Source of the DNA: Neocallimastix lanati (nom. inval.)
Lineage: Eukaryota; Neocallimastigomycota; Neocallimastigomycetes; Neocallimastigales; Neocallimastigaceae
Assembly (NCBI GenBank): GCA_016946835.1
Contig: JACVTC010000012.1
Coordinates: 1,081,501 to 1,141,500 of the forward strand
DNA length: 60,000 nt
Direction: 5' to 3'
The position numbers and the translations under genes were made by a program. Below, piece by piece: positions 33,124 through 45,799 of this stretch; within the stretch, counting starts at the first letter, position 1, and each line of letters opens with the position of its first letter. A model generated the notes under the pieces. That model did no database searches and was not told the origin of the DNA. It worked only from the letters and a program-made list of their open reading frames with translations.

Positions 33124-35834
33124 TTATTTTCTTAATTTTTAAAATATTAATGAATAAAAATATTAAATATATATTTGGGAAAATTTTATTATTTTTTTTC
33201 TATTAATTATAAATATAGAAAAATGGTAGTAAAAAATAAAATATTTATATTTGAATTAATAAAATAATAAAAAAAATAAAAATTATAGGAAATATGATTA
33301 ATATAAATATATAAAAAATAAATAATAAGAAATATGATTATAAATAAATATATAAAAAATAAATAATAATAAAATGAATATAATAATTATTTTTAAATAA
33401 ATAAAATGAAATTATAATGAAATAAAATTAAAAAAAAAGTAAATATTTTATTGTATAGAAAATTATTCAGTTTTAAATTTTTTTTATTCTTTCATATTTT
33501 TTTTTTTTTTTTTTTTTTTTCAAATACCAAGTTATTTTTTAATTTCATTTTAGTTTTATTAATATTTAAAAACTTAAAAATTATAATTTTTACTCTAATT
33601 AAAATAATGATAATGAAAAATAATTGTATATTATATATTACATATTACATATATTTTTATTAACATTTTCACAAAAAGCGAAAATTAAATATTATAGTTT
33701 AAATTTAAAATTATATAAATAATTTATATGATTTTTTAATATTAATAAAATGTTATAAATGATAATATATTTATTTGCTTATTAAATTTTTATTCATTCA
33801 GTTACAATTTGATTAATGGAAGATATTCCTACAAATCAGTAAAGTCTTATTATTTCTGATAAACAATTAGAAAAATAAAAAAAACTTTCTCTGATTACAA
33901 TATTTAAATCGAATCAACATATAACTTGATCTAATGACTTAGTAAAAATTTAAATTTTTTTTTATATTTATAAAAAATAGTTATTTATTGTAATATTTAA
34001 AATTACAATTTCAATGTTCATTCTTGGTGCGATCTGCAACTCTCTTTACAGAAATTATGCTTAGGGCAAGTAATCGACATGGGTTATTAATGAATGATTT
34101 ATAAACACTATTATATAATTGAAGTTATAAAATTTATAAATATTTTTTTATTTTTTGTGTTTTGTGTTTTGTGTTTTATTTTTTTTTTGTTTTGTTTTGT
34201 TTTATTAGTTTAAAGCAAATTATAATAAGAATAGTATAAATATCTTATTTTGAAAAGAATTTCCAAAATGATACATAAATCAAAAATATATGTATATATA
34301 TTTTACTTATTTTAAAGAATTTGTAATTAAATAAATGTTAGTAAGACTGATAAAAGAATAATTAAATTTTTAATAAATAATAAAATTTAAATTTTAAAAA
34401 GTTAAAAGTATTTTAATAAAGTTTTCAATTTTGAGAATATTTATAATATTTAAATTTTGAATTTTATTATTTATTAAAATTTTAATTATTCTTTTATCAA
34501 TCTTACTAACATTTATTAATTATAAATTCTTTAAAATAAGTAAAATAGATTTTTTTCTTTTGATCTATGTATCGTTTTGGAAATTCTTTTTAAAATAAGA
34601 TCTATATACTTTTTTTATTATCAAAATTGGATAATTTATTAAAATACTTTTTAAGTACGTTATTTAAAGAAGACATATTCAGGTTACAAGAAATTAGTAT
34701 TTTTTTTTTTTTTATTATTTTTTAAAAAAAATTAACTTTATTTTTTTTATTCAAATGAATTATTGAAAAGTGTAAAAAAAATTTTTATAGTTAAACTTTT
34801 TTTAATTTATAAAGTATCTTTAATAGAATTATTTCAATATATCATTTCATTTCATTATATAATTTCATAAAAAATAATTGTTTTGTCTTTTTTTAATTTT
34901 TGTTATTATTGTTTATTATTAGATTAATATTAATACTTTAACATTAATAATTTGTCAAAAATAATTTTATCTAAAATAAACATTTTTCATTTTATTTTAG
35001 TAATTTAGGGATGAAAAAATCTAAAGATATTTAATTGAAAAAAAAAAAAAGTTTTTTTTTATTATTATTCAATTAGTTTAAGTAGAAATTTATATTAAAA
35101 TAATGTTTAAATACTTTTATATAATTATCTTAAAAGTGATGTGAAATATTAACTTAAAAAAAAGAAAAAAGAAAGATATTTATATATGTATTCTATTACA
35201 TATATATATGTATTTTATTACTTTATAATTAAAAAGTAGAACTTTTCTATTGTTAATAACAATTAAGAATAATATATATTAAATATATAAAAATATACAA
35301 ATAGATAAATACATATTGAAAGTTAAAAATATATATATATATATATTTATCAAATTAAGAAAATATAAGTAGAAGTATTATTTTTTAATAAAAATTAAAT
35401 AAAAATTCCAAAAAAAATATTATAAAAAATTTAAAGAAGAAATTATTTAATATAGTTTTTTTATTTAATATGGTAAATTTAAAAAAAATACAATTATTGT
35501 TGTTGTTTCATTAAATAAACTTTAAAAAGAATCAAAATATATATTACTAAAACAAATATAGAATACATTAATTAAACTAATATATAAATTATAACAATAA
35601 TAAAAAAAAATAATAAATATTATTTTTTGGTAAAACAAAGTCTATGCTTATTAACTGTTAATAAAAAGATTGATATATTAGAAATTTAAAAATGTTTAAT
35701 AAAAAGAATTTATTATTTAATACATTATTTTGAGATAATAAAAAAAATAAAGTATACAATTTTATTATATTGTACATTATTAAAAATTATCAAAAGACCA
35801 ATAATAATGGGGGAGTTAATTATATATATTACTT

Positions 35835-35888
<54 letters not shown>

Positions 35889-36284
35889 CAATTATAAATT
35901 TTTCATAGATATATTTAAATTGACATTTTGTTAAATTTTTTTTTGAAATAATCTGTCACAGTATTAAATGTAGTATTACTAAATTTTATTAAATATTTTA
36001 TTTTCTTAAAAATTTATACATATAAAATTAAATAAGTTTAAACTGAAATTCAAATTTGAAATTTGAAATCTAAATTTAATATTTAATAATTTGTTGTACA
36101 TATGTAATTTTAAAAGTCTAGTGAGTTATATTTTTTAAAATAAATTATTTTAATATATATAATCTTAAATTGTAATTATTTAATATATTAATTAATAACA
36201 AATTATATATATACATTATAATTAAATTATATAATATATTTATGATATTATTTATTTGTATTTAGTATGAAATTTTAAAATAAA
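33124..36284. other. Intergenic spacer with a long inverted repeat
   Basis: Simple A/T sequence. A G+C-richer patch at 34021-34090 shows no gene. The notable structure is the inverted repeat at 34216-34628. The open frame at 33451-33663 is a T-run artefact. Confidence 0.6.
34216..34628. repeat. Long inverted repeat (foldback), arms about 180 bp
   Basis: Left arm about 34216-34392 and right arm about 34450-34628 are reverse complements over most of their length. Matching blocks include ATCTTATTTTGAAAAGAATT / AATTCTTTTTAAAATAAGAT, TTTACTTATTTTAAAGAATT / AATTCTTTAAAATAAGTAAA, and AATGTTAGTAAGACTGATAA / TTATCAATCTTACTAACATT. The central loop is about 57 bp. No open frame and no clear target duplication were found. 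It could be a foldback or MITE-type element, or a source of hairpin RNA. Confidence 0.82.
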
Positions 36285-37871
36285 ATGGAAGAATATCTTT
36301 TAGATAATAATTTAAGTATAATCGAAAGTGAAGAAAAATATAGATCAGTGATTACAAATGTTAAAATAAAAAAAGGAACAATTATTATAAGCTCACCGGC
36401 TATGGGTATAGTATTAATGGAAAGTGCTAGAGATAGTTATTGTCATAATTGTCTTTCATTAATGCAAAAAAATAAAAATCGTTGTTCACGTTGTAAGGTA
36501 GCACATTATTGTTCCAAAGAATGCCAGGTTAACGCTTGGAAAAATGGTCATAAATATACTTGTAAGCTTTGGAAAGAAAAAAAATTATTTGATAATGATT
36601 TAATGGATATTGATTTGCTAGTTCAAGTAGTACTACAAATTAGTAAATGGAATGATAATAGTGGTGATGAACCAAATAAAAAATCTTCAACAATATTTGA
36701 ACCAGGAAGTATGACTCCAGAGAAATTAAAAGATATTAGTGAAAGTGATGAATCAATTAACTGGAAAAACAAGGAAGAAAAAATTAATCGAGAAGCTTTT
36801 TTATCATTAATGACTCATCAAGATAAAATTGAATTTGAAGAATGGAAATATTTAAGAGATATAACTAAGGCAGTCTTTTTAATTGCTCCAGATTTAGAAA
36901 GTAAAACTTCAGAATCAGAACTTATTCAACATCTTTTACGTTTTAAGTGTAATAATTTTGTTTGTCATGATTCTCAGCTTTTTGGTATTGCAGAATCTGC
37001 ATTTCCTGTAGGTTCTTTGTTTAATCATTCTTGTTCGCCAAATGCCACTCTTTATTATCATGGCAATCGTCAAATTATAAGAGCAATGCGTGATATTCAA
37101 CAAGGAGAAGAAATATGCATTACTTATACTGATGTTATGAATTCACGAGAGAATCGTCAGAAACTTCTCTTTGAAAAATATAAATTTAAATGTCATTGTG
37201 AGCGTTGTATGGATGAAAATGGTTTAGATAAAAAATTGATCCCATTTGAGGAAGAGGAAATAATAAAGGATGATAGTATTCTATCAAAAAAAGAAAAGGA
37301 AGAAGAAGAAAGAAAAAGAAAAAAGAAGGAAGAGGAAGATTTTAATAAGATGAAAGGTCAATTGAAAACTGATGCAATTTCTATACATGATATTTTAGAT
37401 TTTGAAAAATGTAAAGCGTTGGAAATTGATAAAAGTTCTATTTTAGAATCATATCCACTTTTAAAATTTATTGTTATTGTAGCGTCTAAACTACTTCCAG
37501 TACTTGAATTTTCAGATGAAGATTACTCCAAAATTCATTATCAATTAATTGAAAATATAAATCCATTACAATTAAATATTTTTACTTTAGTTTGTAAATA
37601 TACATATTATTGTATTGATGCGAATGATCATCTCCATGCTGCTTATGCTTCTTTATATGTTTTAATGGCATATCTAGTTTTTTTAGGTAGATATCATCCT
37701 TTAACAGGATTACAGTGGTTAACCTTTGGAAAATTAGTTTGGAATATCGGTGATGATTATAAAAAAGAAGCATTATATTCCTTACATCAAGCAAAAAATT
37801 CAATTATGATTTCTGAAGGAAGAAGTGATGTCTTGGAAGAAATAGAAAATTTAATTAAACAATTCAGTTAA
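36285..37871 (+). CDS. SMYD-type SET/MYND-domain lysine methyltransferase
   Basis: 528-residue single-exon frame. An N-terminal SET start (YRSVITNVKIKKGTIIISS) is split by a MYND zinc finger at residues 53-93 (CHNCLSLMQKNKNRCSRCKV...YCSKECQVNAWKNGHKYTC). The SET core resumes with GSLFNHSCSPNATLYYH (residues 243-259, NHSC being the S-adenosylmethionine pocket), GEEICITYTDV (Tyr281) and post-SET cysteines CHCERC (303-308). A Lys/Glu-rich insert of about 40 residues lies after the post-SET, followed by a helical C-terminal region like the SMYD TPR-like lobe. SMYD enzymes methylate histone or other protein lysines; the substrate here is unknown. Its length exceeds that of typical SMYD proteins because of the inserts. 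Start ATG 36285 is the only sensible one. Confidence 0.93.
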   Translation: MEEYLLDNNLSIIESEEKYRSVITNVKIKKGTIIISSPAMGIVLMESARDSYCHNCLSLMQKNKNRCSRCKVAHYCSKECQVNAWKNGHKYTCKLWKEKKLFDNDLMDIDLLVQVVLQISKWNDNSGDEPNKKSSTIFEPGSMTPEKLKDISESDESINWKNKEEKINREAFLSLMTHQDKIEFEEWKYLRDITKAVFLIAPDLESKTSESELIQHLLRFKCNNFVCHDSQLFGIAESAFPVGSLFNHSCSPNATLYYHGNRQIIRAMRDIQQGEEICITYTDVMNSRENRQKLLFEKYKFKCHCERCMDENGLDKKLIPFEEEEIIKDDSILSKKEKEEEERKRKKKEEEDFNKMKGQLKTDAISIHDILDFEKCKALEIDKSSILESYPLLKFIVIVASKLLPVLEFSDEDYSKIHYQLIENINPLQLNIFTLVCKYTYYCIDANDHLHAAYASLYVLMAYLVFLGRYHPLTGLQWLTFGKLVWNIGDDYKKEALYSLHQAKNSIMISEGRSDVLEEIENLIKQFS

Positions 37872-38476
37872 GAATTAATGTAATAGAACGAGGGTAGTAA
37901 TATTAAAATTTATAAAGATATATAAAATTATTTAATAAATTCGTTAATTGAAGTAATGTTAAATTTATAAAGACATCTAAAAATATTTATTAAATTCGTT
38001 AATTGAAATAATTTTATTATTATTTTAAATTCCATAATATATCTTATTTAATCTATTATCATTTATTTTAATTTACATAATTATATTTTAATTTTATACT
38101 TTAGAACTACAGTAAGATAAATTTTATTCAATAATTATATCTTTAAAAAACATTTTTAATTAAATATATTATATTTATATATATAATATACACATATATA
38201 TATATGTATATTTTTTTTTATTTATTCATTTTTTTAATAAAATTTTTAATGTTAATTAATATGAGATATTAAAATAAATCCATAATAAAAATAATAAAAA
38301 AGAAAAACAATTATTAACAGTTAATTTTATTATTATTATACATAGAAAAAATAATAAAAAAATTATTTAATTACTTGTATAATTATATCAATATGAGTAT
38401 ATAACAAAAAATAAGTTAGTATATTAAAATATTATATTAAAATATTATATAAAAAGTAAGATTATTATTTTAAAGT

Positions 38477-38518
<42 letters not shown>

Positions 38519-39048
38519 CAATATTAATAGTATATTATTAACCAATTTATTTAATTCAGATTTAAGGAGAGATAGATCCGGAAAAAAAATAAATTATATG
38601 AGAATAAAATTCATCAATAATTATACTATTTTAATATTATTTGAATACTATTTACATGAAAAAAAAAAAAAAAAAAATTATATATACATATATATTTTAT
38701 TAACAAAAAAAAAAAAAAAAAAAATGTTAAATAAATATTTAAAATAAAACATATAATACCATTATAATATGGTTTTAATTAAAATTTATTTTTTAAATTT
38801 ATATACATATAATTTTTAAAAAAATATAACAAGAATTAATTTAATATTCTAAGATTTATACATAAGATAAAAAAAAATTGACATTATCATTTAATATATT
38901 TTATTTCTAATTATTTTACTGAATTACTGAATTAAATAATGATTATTTATTTATTTATTTATTTTTATTAAATTAGGTAAGTTCTATTTACTAATTATAA
39001 TTTACTAATTTTTTTTTTTTAATAAAAATAAATTATAATTGAACTTTT

Positions 39049-39079
<31 letters not shown>

Positions 39080-39217
39080 TTTTTTTTTTTTTATTTATTT
39101 ATTTATTTATTATAATATATATGACATTATTCTATATTGGAAAAAATATATTATATATAAATACATAATCTTTCAATGAATATCAAAATATAAATATATA
39201 TATAATGAAATGTTGAA
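37872..39217. other. Intergenic spacer, AT-rich
   Basis: Convergent intergenic region between SMYD (+) and the GATA gene (-). It contains a near-duplicated stretch at 37907-38005 (AATTTATAAAGA-type, followed by TAAATTCGTTAATTGAA twice), T runs at 38480-38518 and A runs at about 38660 and 38706. Nothing coding seen. Confidence 0.6.
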
Positions 39218-39851
39218 TTATTTTTTCATATTTGATGACATTATATTATTTAATTTATTTGATAACATCGATTCATTGTAATTTCCAGTACTTCCATGTT
39301 TATTCATATTCATTTTAATATTTGTAGGAGGATCATTCGTTAAAATTTTTCCACTTTTCCACTTAACTCCACATGCATTACAAAGTGTGCCTGTTCCTTC
39401 TGGTCCTCTTCTCCAAATTGGAGTTGATTTACATCCACAATACGAACAACATTTTGTTGGACCACTCATTGAAGAATTGGAATTTTGATTTGATGATGAA
39501 TTGGATGGAATAGCAAGAGAATATAAAGGAGAGGACGCATTTTGGTAATGATTATTGAGAGAACTAACTTGACCTGATGTCATAACAGTAGTTTCATTGG
39601 ATATAGTTGTACTACTAGGTGATATATTTTTTTTCCCGTATAAATTTTTATTTATTGGATATTTAGATGGTATTTTTAATATATTTTTTGACATTTTTGA
39701 AACTTTTCCTAATATGTGTTTATTATCTGCATTCTTATCATAATTACTATTAAATTTTTTCTTTAGGATTTTATTTGTATTTTCTAATGACTTTTGAACT
39801 AAATTATTATCTTGTATTTCTGGAATTCCTGTTTCAGACTATAATAATAAT

Positions 39852-39885
<34 letters not shown>

Positions 39886-40471
39886 AGATTATAAATATTA
39901 TTATATATTATATATGTAATAAATTATTAACAAATATTAGTTATTAATGTTATTTATTAATAATTAAATATATAGTTAAAACAATATATAATTTTTATAT
40001 ATTAATTTTTTAATTATATATTTTTATAAATTTACTTTTTTCTCTTTTTCATTTTTTGAATTTGAATTAGATTGAAATTCACTATATTGAAAATTAAAAA
40101 TTACAAGATTTTTATTTGGTATATTTAACTAATATAATAATTATAATTATAATAATAATAATAAATATATATATATTAATAAAATCTTTAAATAACAATA
40201 ATATTTTGAATATTCTTATAATAATTTTAATAAATTTATATGTGTTTACTTTATTAATATTATTAAAATTTTGATTTTGAATATAGTTTTCAAAATAATT
40301 ATTCATAGTATCCAATAAGAGTTTAGAAGCACCACTAATTATTAATATATTATTATCCTGATTAATTGAATTCTCACTATTAGTCGATTCAATAGAAATT
40401 ATAATCTATTTATGAAAATTTTAATTATTATAAAAGTTAATTTACATTAGATTTTTTGAAAATGAATAAAT

Positions 40472-40502
<31 letters not shown>

Positions 40503-41060
40503 TTAATAAGTATATATACTTCATAAGGTTCAGTTATTGTTAAAGTTTCAACAATTGACTTCTTTGGAAAAATAAAAAAAAATTTTTTATTCTCTATTAT
40601 TTCAAAAATTATTTCAAAATCTTCATTATTTTTTTTTGAAATGTTTGCTAATTCATTTTTATTATATTCCTTCTTCACATTATGTCCCATCGACATAGAA
40701 TTTGAAGAAGAATTTGAATTTGAATTCAAAAGAGATTTATTGAATTTATAGAAATTAATATTTGAGAATATATGAGGTCCATAAATTATTTTTGCTTTTC
40801 CTAATGATGTTATATCTTTACTGTTTTCAATATTTAGTGGATAATTAAACCGTTTAAATGAATTATTAAATATTTGGTTACATCCAAATTGATTTGAAAT
40901 TTCTTATATATAATAAATAAATAAAATTAAAATAATATAAAAATACTAATTAATATTTATTCAAATAAAAAGTTTTTTCTTATTTTACTATTACTATTAA
41001 TTTATATATTTTATTTTTAAAATAAATTTTAGATCTCCTTATTTATTAACGCTTACCCAT
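39218..41060 (-). CDS. GATA-type zinc finger transcription factor, five exons
   Basis: Model on the minus strand: 41060-41057, 40902-40520, 40405-40250, 40128-40036 and 39838-39218, all with GT-AG introns (GTAAGC, GTATAT, GTAAAC, GTAAAT) and matching phase, giving 418 residues. The first coding exon is ATG plus one G. Near the C terminus a GATA finger spans residues 343-368: CSYC, 18 residues including [14 protein letters not shown], then CNAC, then GVKWKSGK. The CX2CX18CX2C spacing is that of white-collar-type and plant GATA fingers. Residues 1-210 include a possible folded part ([20 protein letters not shown]...TEPYEIIISI) that I do not recognise. A white-collar-2-like role was considered, but no clear PAS domain is seen. 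It should act as a nuclear DNA-binding regulator. The long poly-T tracts fall inside the proposed introns, which supports the model. Confidence 0.85.
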
Positions 41061-41534
41061 ATTATATAATATAATTAATTTTTAATTTTATTTAAAATAT
41101 AAATAAGATAGGTAAAGAAAATTTTATTATATTATTAAAGCTTTATTAAAAAATTTAAAAAATTATGATTAATACACTTTTATTTATACCACGTGAAATT
41201 CATATGTTCAATATTAATATATTTTTTAATTTTTATTAAACTATTTGAATAATATACTTAAAACTTAATATTAAAAAAATTTTTACTTAAAATTATAATG
41301 AAATAATAAATATTATAAAGCTCAAGAATGAAGAAGATAAATATAAAGTTAAATATATTATTAATGAACTTATATATCAAAACATCAATATTATTTATTA
41401 ATACATATATATATAATTAATTCCAGAAATGGATAATTTTCAATATAAAATAGAATATTTTTCTTTATTTAAAATTTAATATTTAGAAAATTATAAGTAA
41501 AAATAAAATATGTTATCATTATGATTTTTAGATA
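41061..41534. other. AT-rich spacer
   Basis: Upstream of the GATA gene; presumably its promoter. No other feature seen. Confidence 0.5.
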
Positions 41535-41826
41535 TTAATGACGATAACCGAATGTACAAAGGATGCATTCTTTAATAGTACGAATAGAAATAATATAGAA
41601 GAAGAAAAAACCAATTGAAAAAATATTCATGATTATTATAACTTGTATGACTTTTAAATTAATATTGATAAATAAATCTTTTTTTATGTAATCATCAATA
41701 ATTACGAAAAGCATTAAATATTGTTTACTTGTCAATAGATGAATTTGAAATGTATTCTCTCGTACCCAATAATAAAAATACCAATAAATATTTTGAAGTT
41801 GTTTTGATAGTAACTAATAATTTAAA
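41535..41826 (-). pseudogene. Possible orphan last exon of a membrane protein
   Basis: On the minus strand an acceptor-like TTATTAG (just right of 41826) opens a frame of about 97 codons: LLSKQLQNIYWYFYYWVREN, then TFQIHLLTSKQYLMLFVIID, and a hydrophobic segment VIIIMNIFSIGFFFFYIISI before ECILCTFGYRH-stop. Codon and residue use look more gene-like than the surrounding spacer. No upstream exon was found in the next 900 bp, so it is either a gene remnant or chance. Family not recognised. Confidence 0.3.
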
Positions 41827-41933
41827 GAATTATTTATTTAATATTAATAATAATTTTTTTTCAAAAATTAAAATTTAATTTATTAAATTTTTTTTATGTA
41901 TTTTTTTAAAAAACGTGTTTTAATAAAATATTT

Positions 41934-41980
<47 letters not shown>

Positions 41981-42712
41981 TTTTATTTTCAGCAAGTGTT
42001 ATTATTAGAAATATATTGTTACTAAAATTTATATTAAAAAATTATATAAATATCTGATATTAATTTTTAATTAAAGTAAATTGATTATAAAATGAAAGTA
42101 ATTATGTAAAATAAATTGAAGTAAAAATATATTTCAAATATATTTTCATTTTCAAGTAAATCTATATATTACTATTTATTTTTTTTTTTTTTGTTGTTGC
42201 TATTGTTTTTAAAATCTATATATATATATATTTTTTTTTTTTTTTTCAAATCAAAAAGTTATTTTATAGATGAAACTAACTTTTTTTATATATAAAATTT
42301 TATTAACATAACATTAAATTTTAACCTGAATTTATAAACAAAAAACAAAAAACAAAAAAAAAAAAAAAGTAAAAAAAAAAAAAAAAAACTCTATTCATTA
42401 TTATTATTACTTTTGGAATTTGATTAAAATAAATAAAAAGTTAATTTAATTAAAATTAGATGATAAAATAAAATAAAGAAACAATATATATATATATGTA
42501 AAAAAAAAATAAAAATAAAACTTTATTAAAAAAAAAAGTTAAATATTATTTTTTGTTATAGCAAGGATGATTAATAATCTGTTTAAAATTTTTAATATAG
42601 ATATCATAGTTTTATGAAATAAAGCAGTATTTCTTATATTCATTTATTAATATATTATAAAAAAAAAAAAAATTTATTTTGAAAAAAAGAATAGGAGTAT
42701 ATATATAGTATC
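41827..42712. other. Spacer with (TTTA)n and homopolymer runs
   Basis: A TTTA tetranucleotide array lies at about 41935-41983. T and A runs lie at about 42180, 42230, 42355 and 42370. Presumed kinesin promoter region; nothing else seen. Confidence 0.6.
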
Positions 42713-45627
42713 ATGGTAATAACGAAATTAAATAATCAATATATAATTATATATTTAATATATTTATAGTATTTAATTATATATTTTAAAAATTTTCTAA
42801 ATGATAGTCAAATGAATGTGTAAAAGTAGTAGTTAGGTGTCGACCATTTTCTGAAAAAGAGAAAGAAGCTGGTCATGCTAATATTATAACAATAAATAAA
42901 GAGGCAGCTTCACTGGAAATAAAAGATCCAAAATATTTATCTGATAATAATTGTAATAATAATAATAATAATAATAATGGTGATATAGAGCAAACAAGTA
43001 AAACATTTACATTTGACAATGTATTTGATGAAAATTCTACTCAAATGGAAATATATAATACTACAGCAAGACCAATTGTTGATTCAGTGTTAGAAGGATA
43101 CAATGGAACAATTTTTGCCTATGGTCAAACAGGAACAGGAAAAACATTTTCTATGGTAGGAGATCGAGAAGTAAAAGAATTACGTGGAATTATACCAAAT
43201 GCATTTGATCATATATTTTCATATATAGGACGTGGAGGAGAAGATAAAAAATTTTTGGTTCGTGTAAGTTATTTAGAAATTTACAATGAAAATATTAGGG
43301 ATTTATTAAAACCGAAATCAGGAAAACTTGAAATTAAAGAAAGTCCAGACATTGGTCTCTATGTTAAAGATCTTTCGAATTTTGTTGTAAAAGATGTACA
43401 AGAAATGGATAGATTAATGACAGTAGGAAATAAAAATAGAAGTATAGGAGCAACACAAATGAATGCACATTCTTCCCGTTCCCATTCAATTTTTACAATT
43501 ACAATTGAAGCGAGTGAAGTTGATAGTGAAGGACAAGAACATATTCGTGCGGGTAAACTTCATTTAGTAGATTTAGCAGGTAGCGAACGACAAACTAAAA
43601 CTGGAGCAACAGGAGATCGATTAAAAGAAGCTACAAAAATTAATCTTTCTTTATCAGCATTAGGTAATGTTATTTCAGCTTTAGTTGATAGAAAATCTTC
43701 ACACATTCCTTATCGTGATTCAAAGTTAACTAGACTTTTACAAGATTCTCTTGGAGGTAATGCAAAAACAGTTATGATTGCAACTCTTAGTCCAGCAAGT
43801 TACAATTATGATGAAAGTTTATCTACTCTTCGTTATGCTAATAGAACTAAGAATATTAAGAATAAACCTAAAGTTAATGAAGATCCCAAGGTTAGAAATA
43901 ATATAAAGATTAATTATTTTTTATAATTTCATAATTTTAAATTTTATTTTATTCCAATATATTTAAATATATATACAAATTTGATTTATCATACTAAAAA
44001 ATTTTATAATTATTTTTGAAAATTTATTATATATTAAATTAATTATTACTCAATATATTAAATTTTTTTTTTAATTTATTTTGAATTATTCAACGATCTA
44101 ACATTATAAATTTGTATAATTAATATTAAATTATTAATTATTTTTTCCTTTAAAGGATGCATTATTACGTGAATTTCAAGAAGAAATTAAGAGACTTAAG
44201 GAGCAATTGGAAAAAATGGAAAATGGAGATGATAATACAAATATTATTGAAGATGTAGAAGAAATTGTAGAAGAAGAAGGAGAAGAAGAAGAAGAAGAAG
44301 AAGAAGAAGAAGAGGATGATGAAGAAGAAGGTGATGAAAATAATCAATCTAATTCAAAAACAGGTTCTAAAAAAGCGAAAAAGAACTCAAAAAAAAAGAA
44401 GAGTAGTGATAAAAAAGGTCAAAATAAAGTTAACTTTATTAATTCAAAATTATCTGAGAAGAAGCTTAAAGAAATGCAAGAGAAAGGTAAATTTTAATTT
44501 TATAAATAAATTTAATATAATTATTATGAATATAAATAAATTGAGTTATTAATTAAATTATAATTACTTATTTTTAAATGAATATATTTATATTATATAA
44601 ATATGTATATACTAAATTCATTAAAATAAATATAAAAAAAAAATAAATAAATAAATAATATAAATAAAAAAAAAAATAAATAAATATAGTTCAAGCGGAA
44701 AAAGATCGTCTTCTTAATGATAAAAACATTATTGAATCAGAGAAGGTAAAATATTTATCAGAATTAGAAGTTAGAGCTAAAGAATTAGAGAAAGAACGTA
44801 AAGCAAGAGATAAAATAGAAAAGAAATTAGCCCAGATGGAGGCTAAATTATTAGTTGGTGGTGTTAATATTTTAGATAAGAATGAGGAACAACAGATTAT
44901 ATTAGCAAATCAAGCGAAGGAATTGGAAGAAAGAAGAAGACAAGAAAGATTACTTCAAGAATCACTCCAAAATCAAGAAGAAGCTCAATTTCAAATTGAA
45001 GAAAATTATAACTCTTTGCAAGAAGAAGTTACTGAGAAAACAAGGAAATTGAAAAAACTATTTTCTTTAATGATGACAAAGAAAACTGAAGTGAAAGAAT
45101 TAAGAGAAGAATATCAGCAAGAAAGGGAAGATTTGACAGATACAATCAGAGAACTTACTCGAGAATTGAAATTAAAATTTTTAATTGTTGAAAATTATTT
45201 ACCTGAGGAGCAATTACGATGGATTGAAGAATCTGCAAAATATGATGAATCAACGGATAAATGGAGAATTTTACATGTAGCACATGCAGGAAACAATATT
45301 CATGGTAAAAAGGGATTATTAAGTAATAATCCATATGGAGAAGCGATTTATATGAATAACAGTAAAAAAAATAGTAAGAATTCTATTCCAAAAGATGCAA
45401 TATGGGATCCATATTGTGTATTTCCTGATCCATATCTCGTTTATGATCGAAAGCTATCCAAAAATATTAATAAAAGTAGAAAGGCACGACCATCTAGTGT
45501 GAAAAAAGCACTAATATCAGGAACAAATAGTTTATCATATAGAAAAAATCTTGAAGAAAATAATGAATCAGTTGATAATGCTCCAAAAGCTAGAGGATTA
45601 GTTGCTAAAACAAAACATTATGCATAA
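42713..45627 (+). CDS. Kinesin-2 family motor (KIF3/FLA10-like)
   Basis: Four exons by splice signals and phase: 42713-42715 (ATG only), 42808-43890, 44156-44486 and 44690-45627, total 784 residues. The motor domain (residues about 5-360) shows [11 protein letters not shown]-loop GQTGTGKT (107-114), switch [10 protein letters not shown] (SSRSH 223-227), switch [11 protein letters not shown] (254-262) and [19 protein letters not shown]. The next exon starts [20 protein letters not shown], the kinesin-2 neck, then an acidic run of Glu/Asp followed by a Lys-rich run, then a coiled-coil stalk (exon 4), and the tail ends [14 protein letters not shown]. Kinesin-2 drives anterograde intraflagellar transport, consistent with flagellated zoospores. 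Length and layout match KIF3-type subunits. The donor of intron 2 (GTTAGA) is weak, but the joined sequence fits the family. Confidence 0.93.
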
Positions 45628-45768
45628 AATGATATTTAAAAATATTCTCTTTAATAAATGAAAAAAAAATTAATAGTAAAGATAATGAATATATGTTTAA
45701 TAAAAATTACAATACTTATCAATAAATTAGATTAGATTTATTTACAGTATTATATATATGAAATTTTT

Positions 45769-45799
<31 letters not shown>

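Noticed and set aside
38475-38747. 90-codon frame starting with poly-Phe
   Set aside because: Created by a 39-base T run and A runs.
40112-40315. Separate small minus-strand proteins at 40112-40315 and 40442-40729
   Set aside because: They are exons of the GATA gene read through into introns; the poly-Lys and Ile-rich ends are intron sequence.
44207-44497. Acidic then Lys-rich run in the kinesin as a separate protein or oddity
   Set aside because: Kinesin-2 subunits normally have a charged stretch after the neck; the frame joins the flanking exons.
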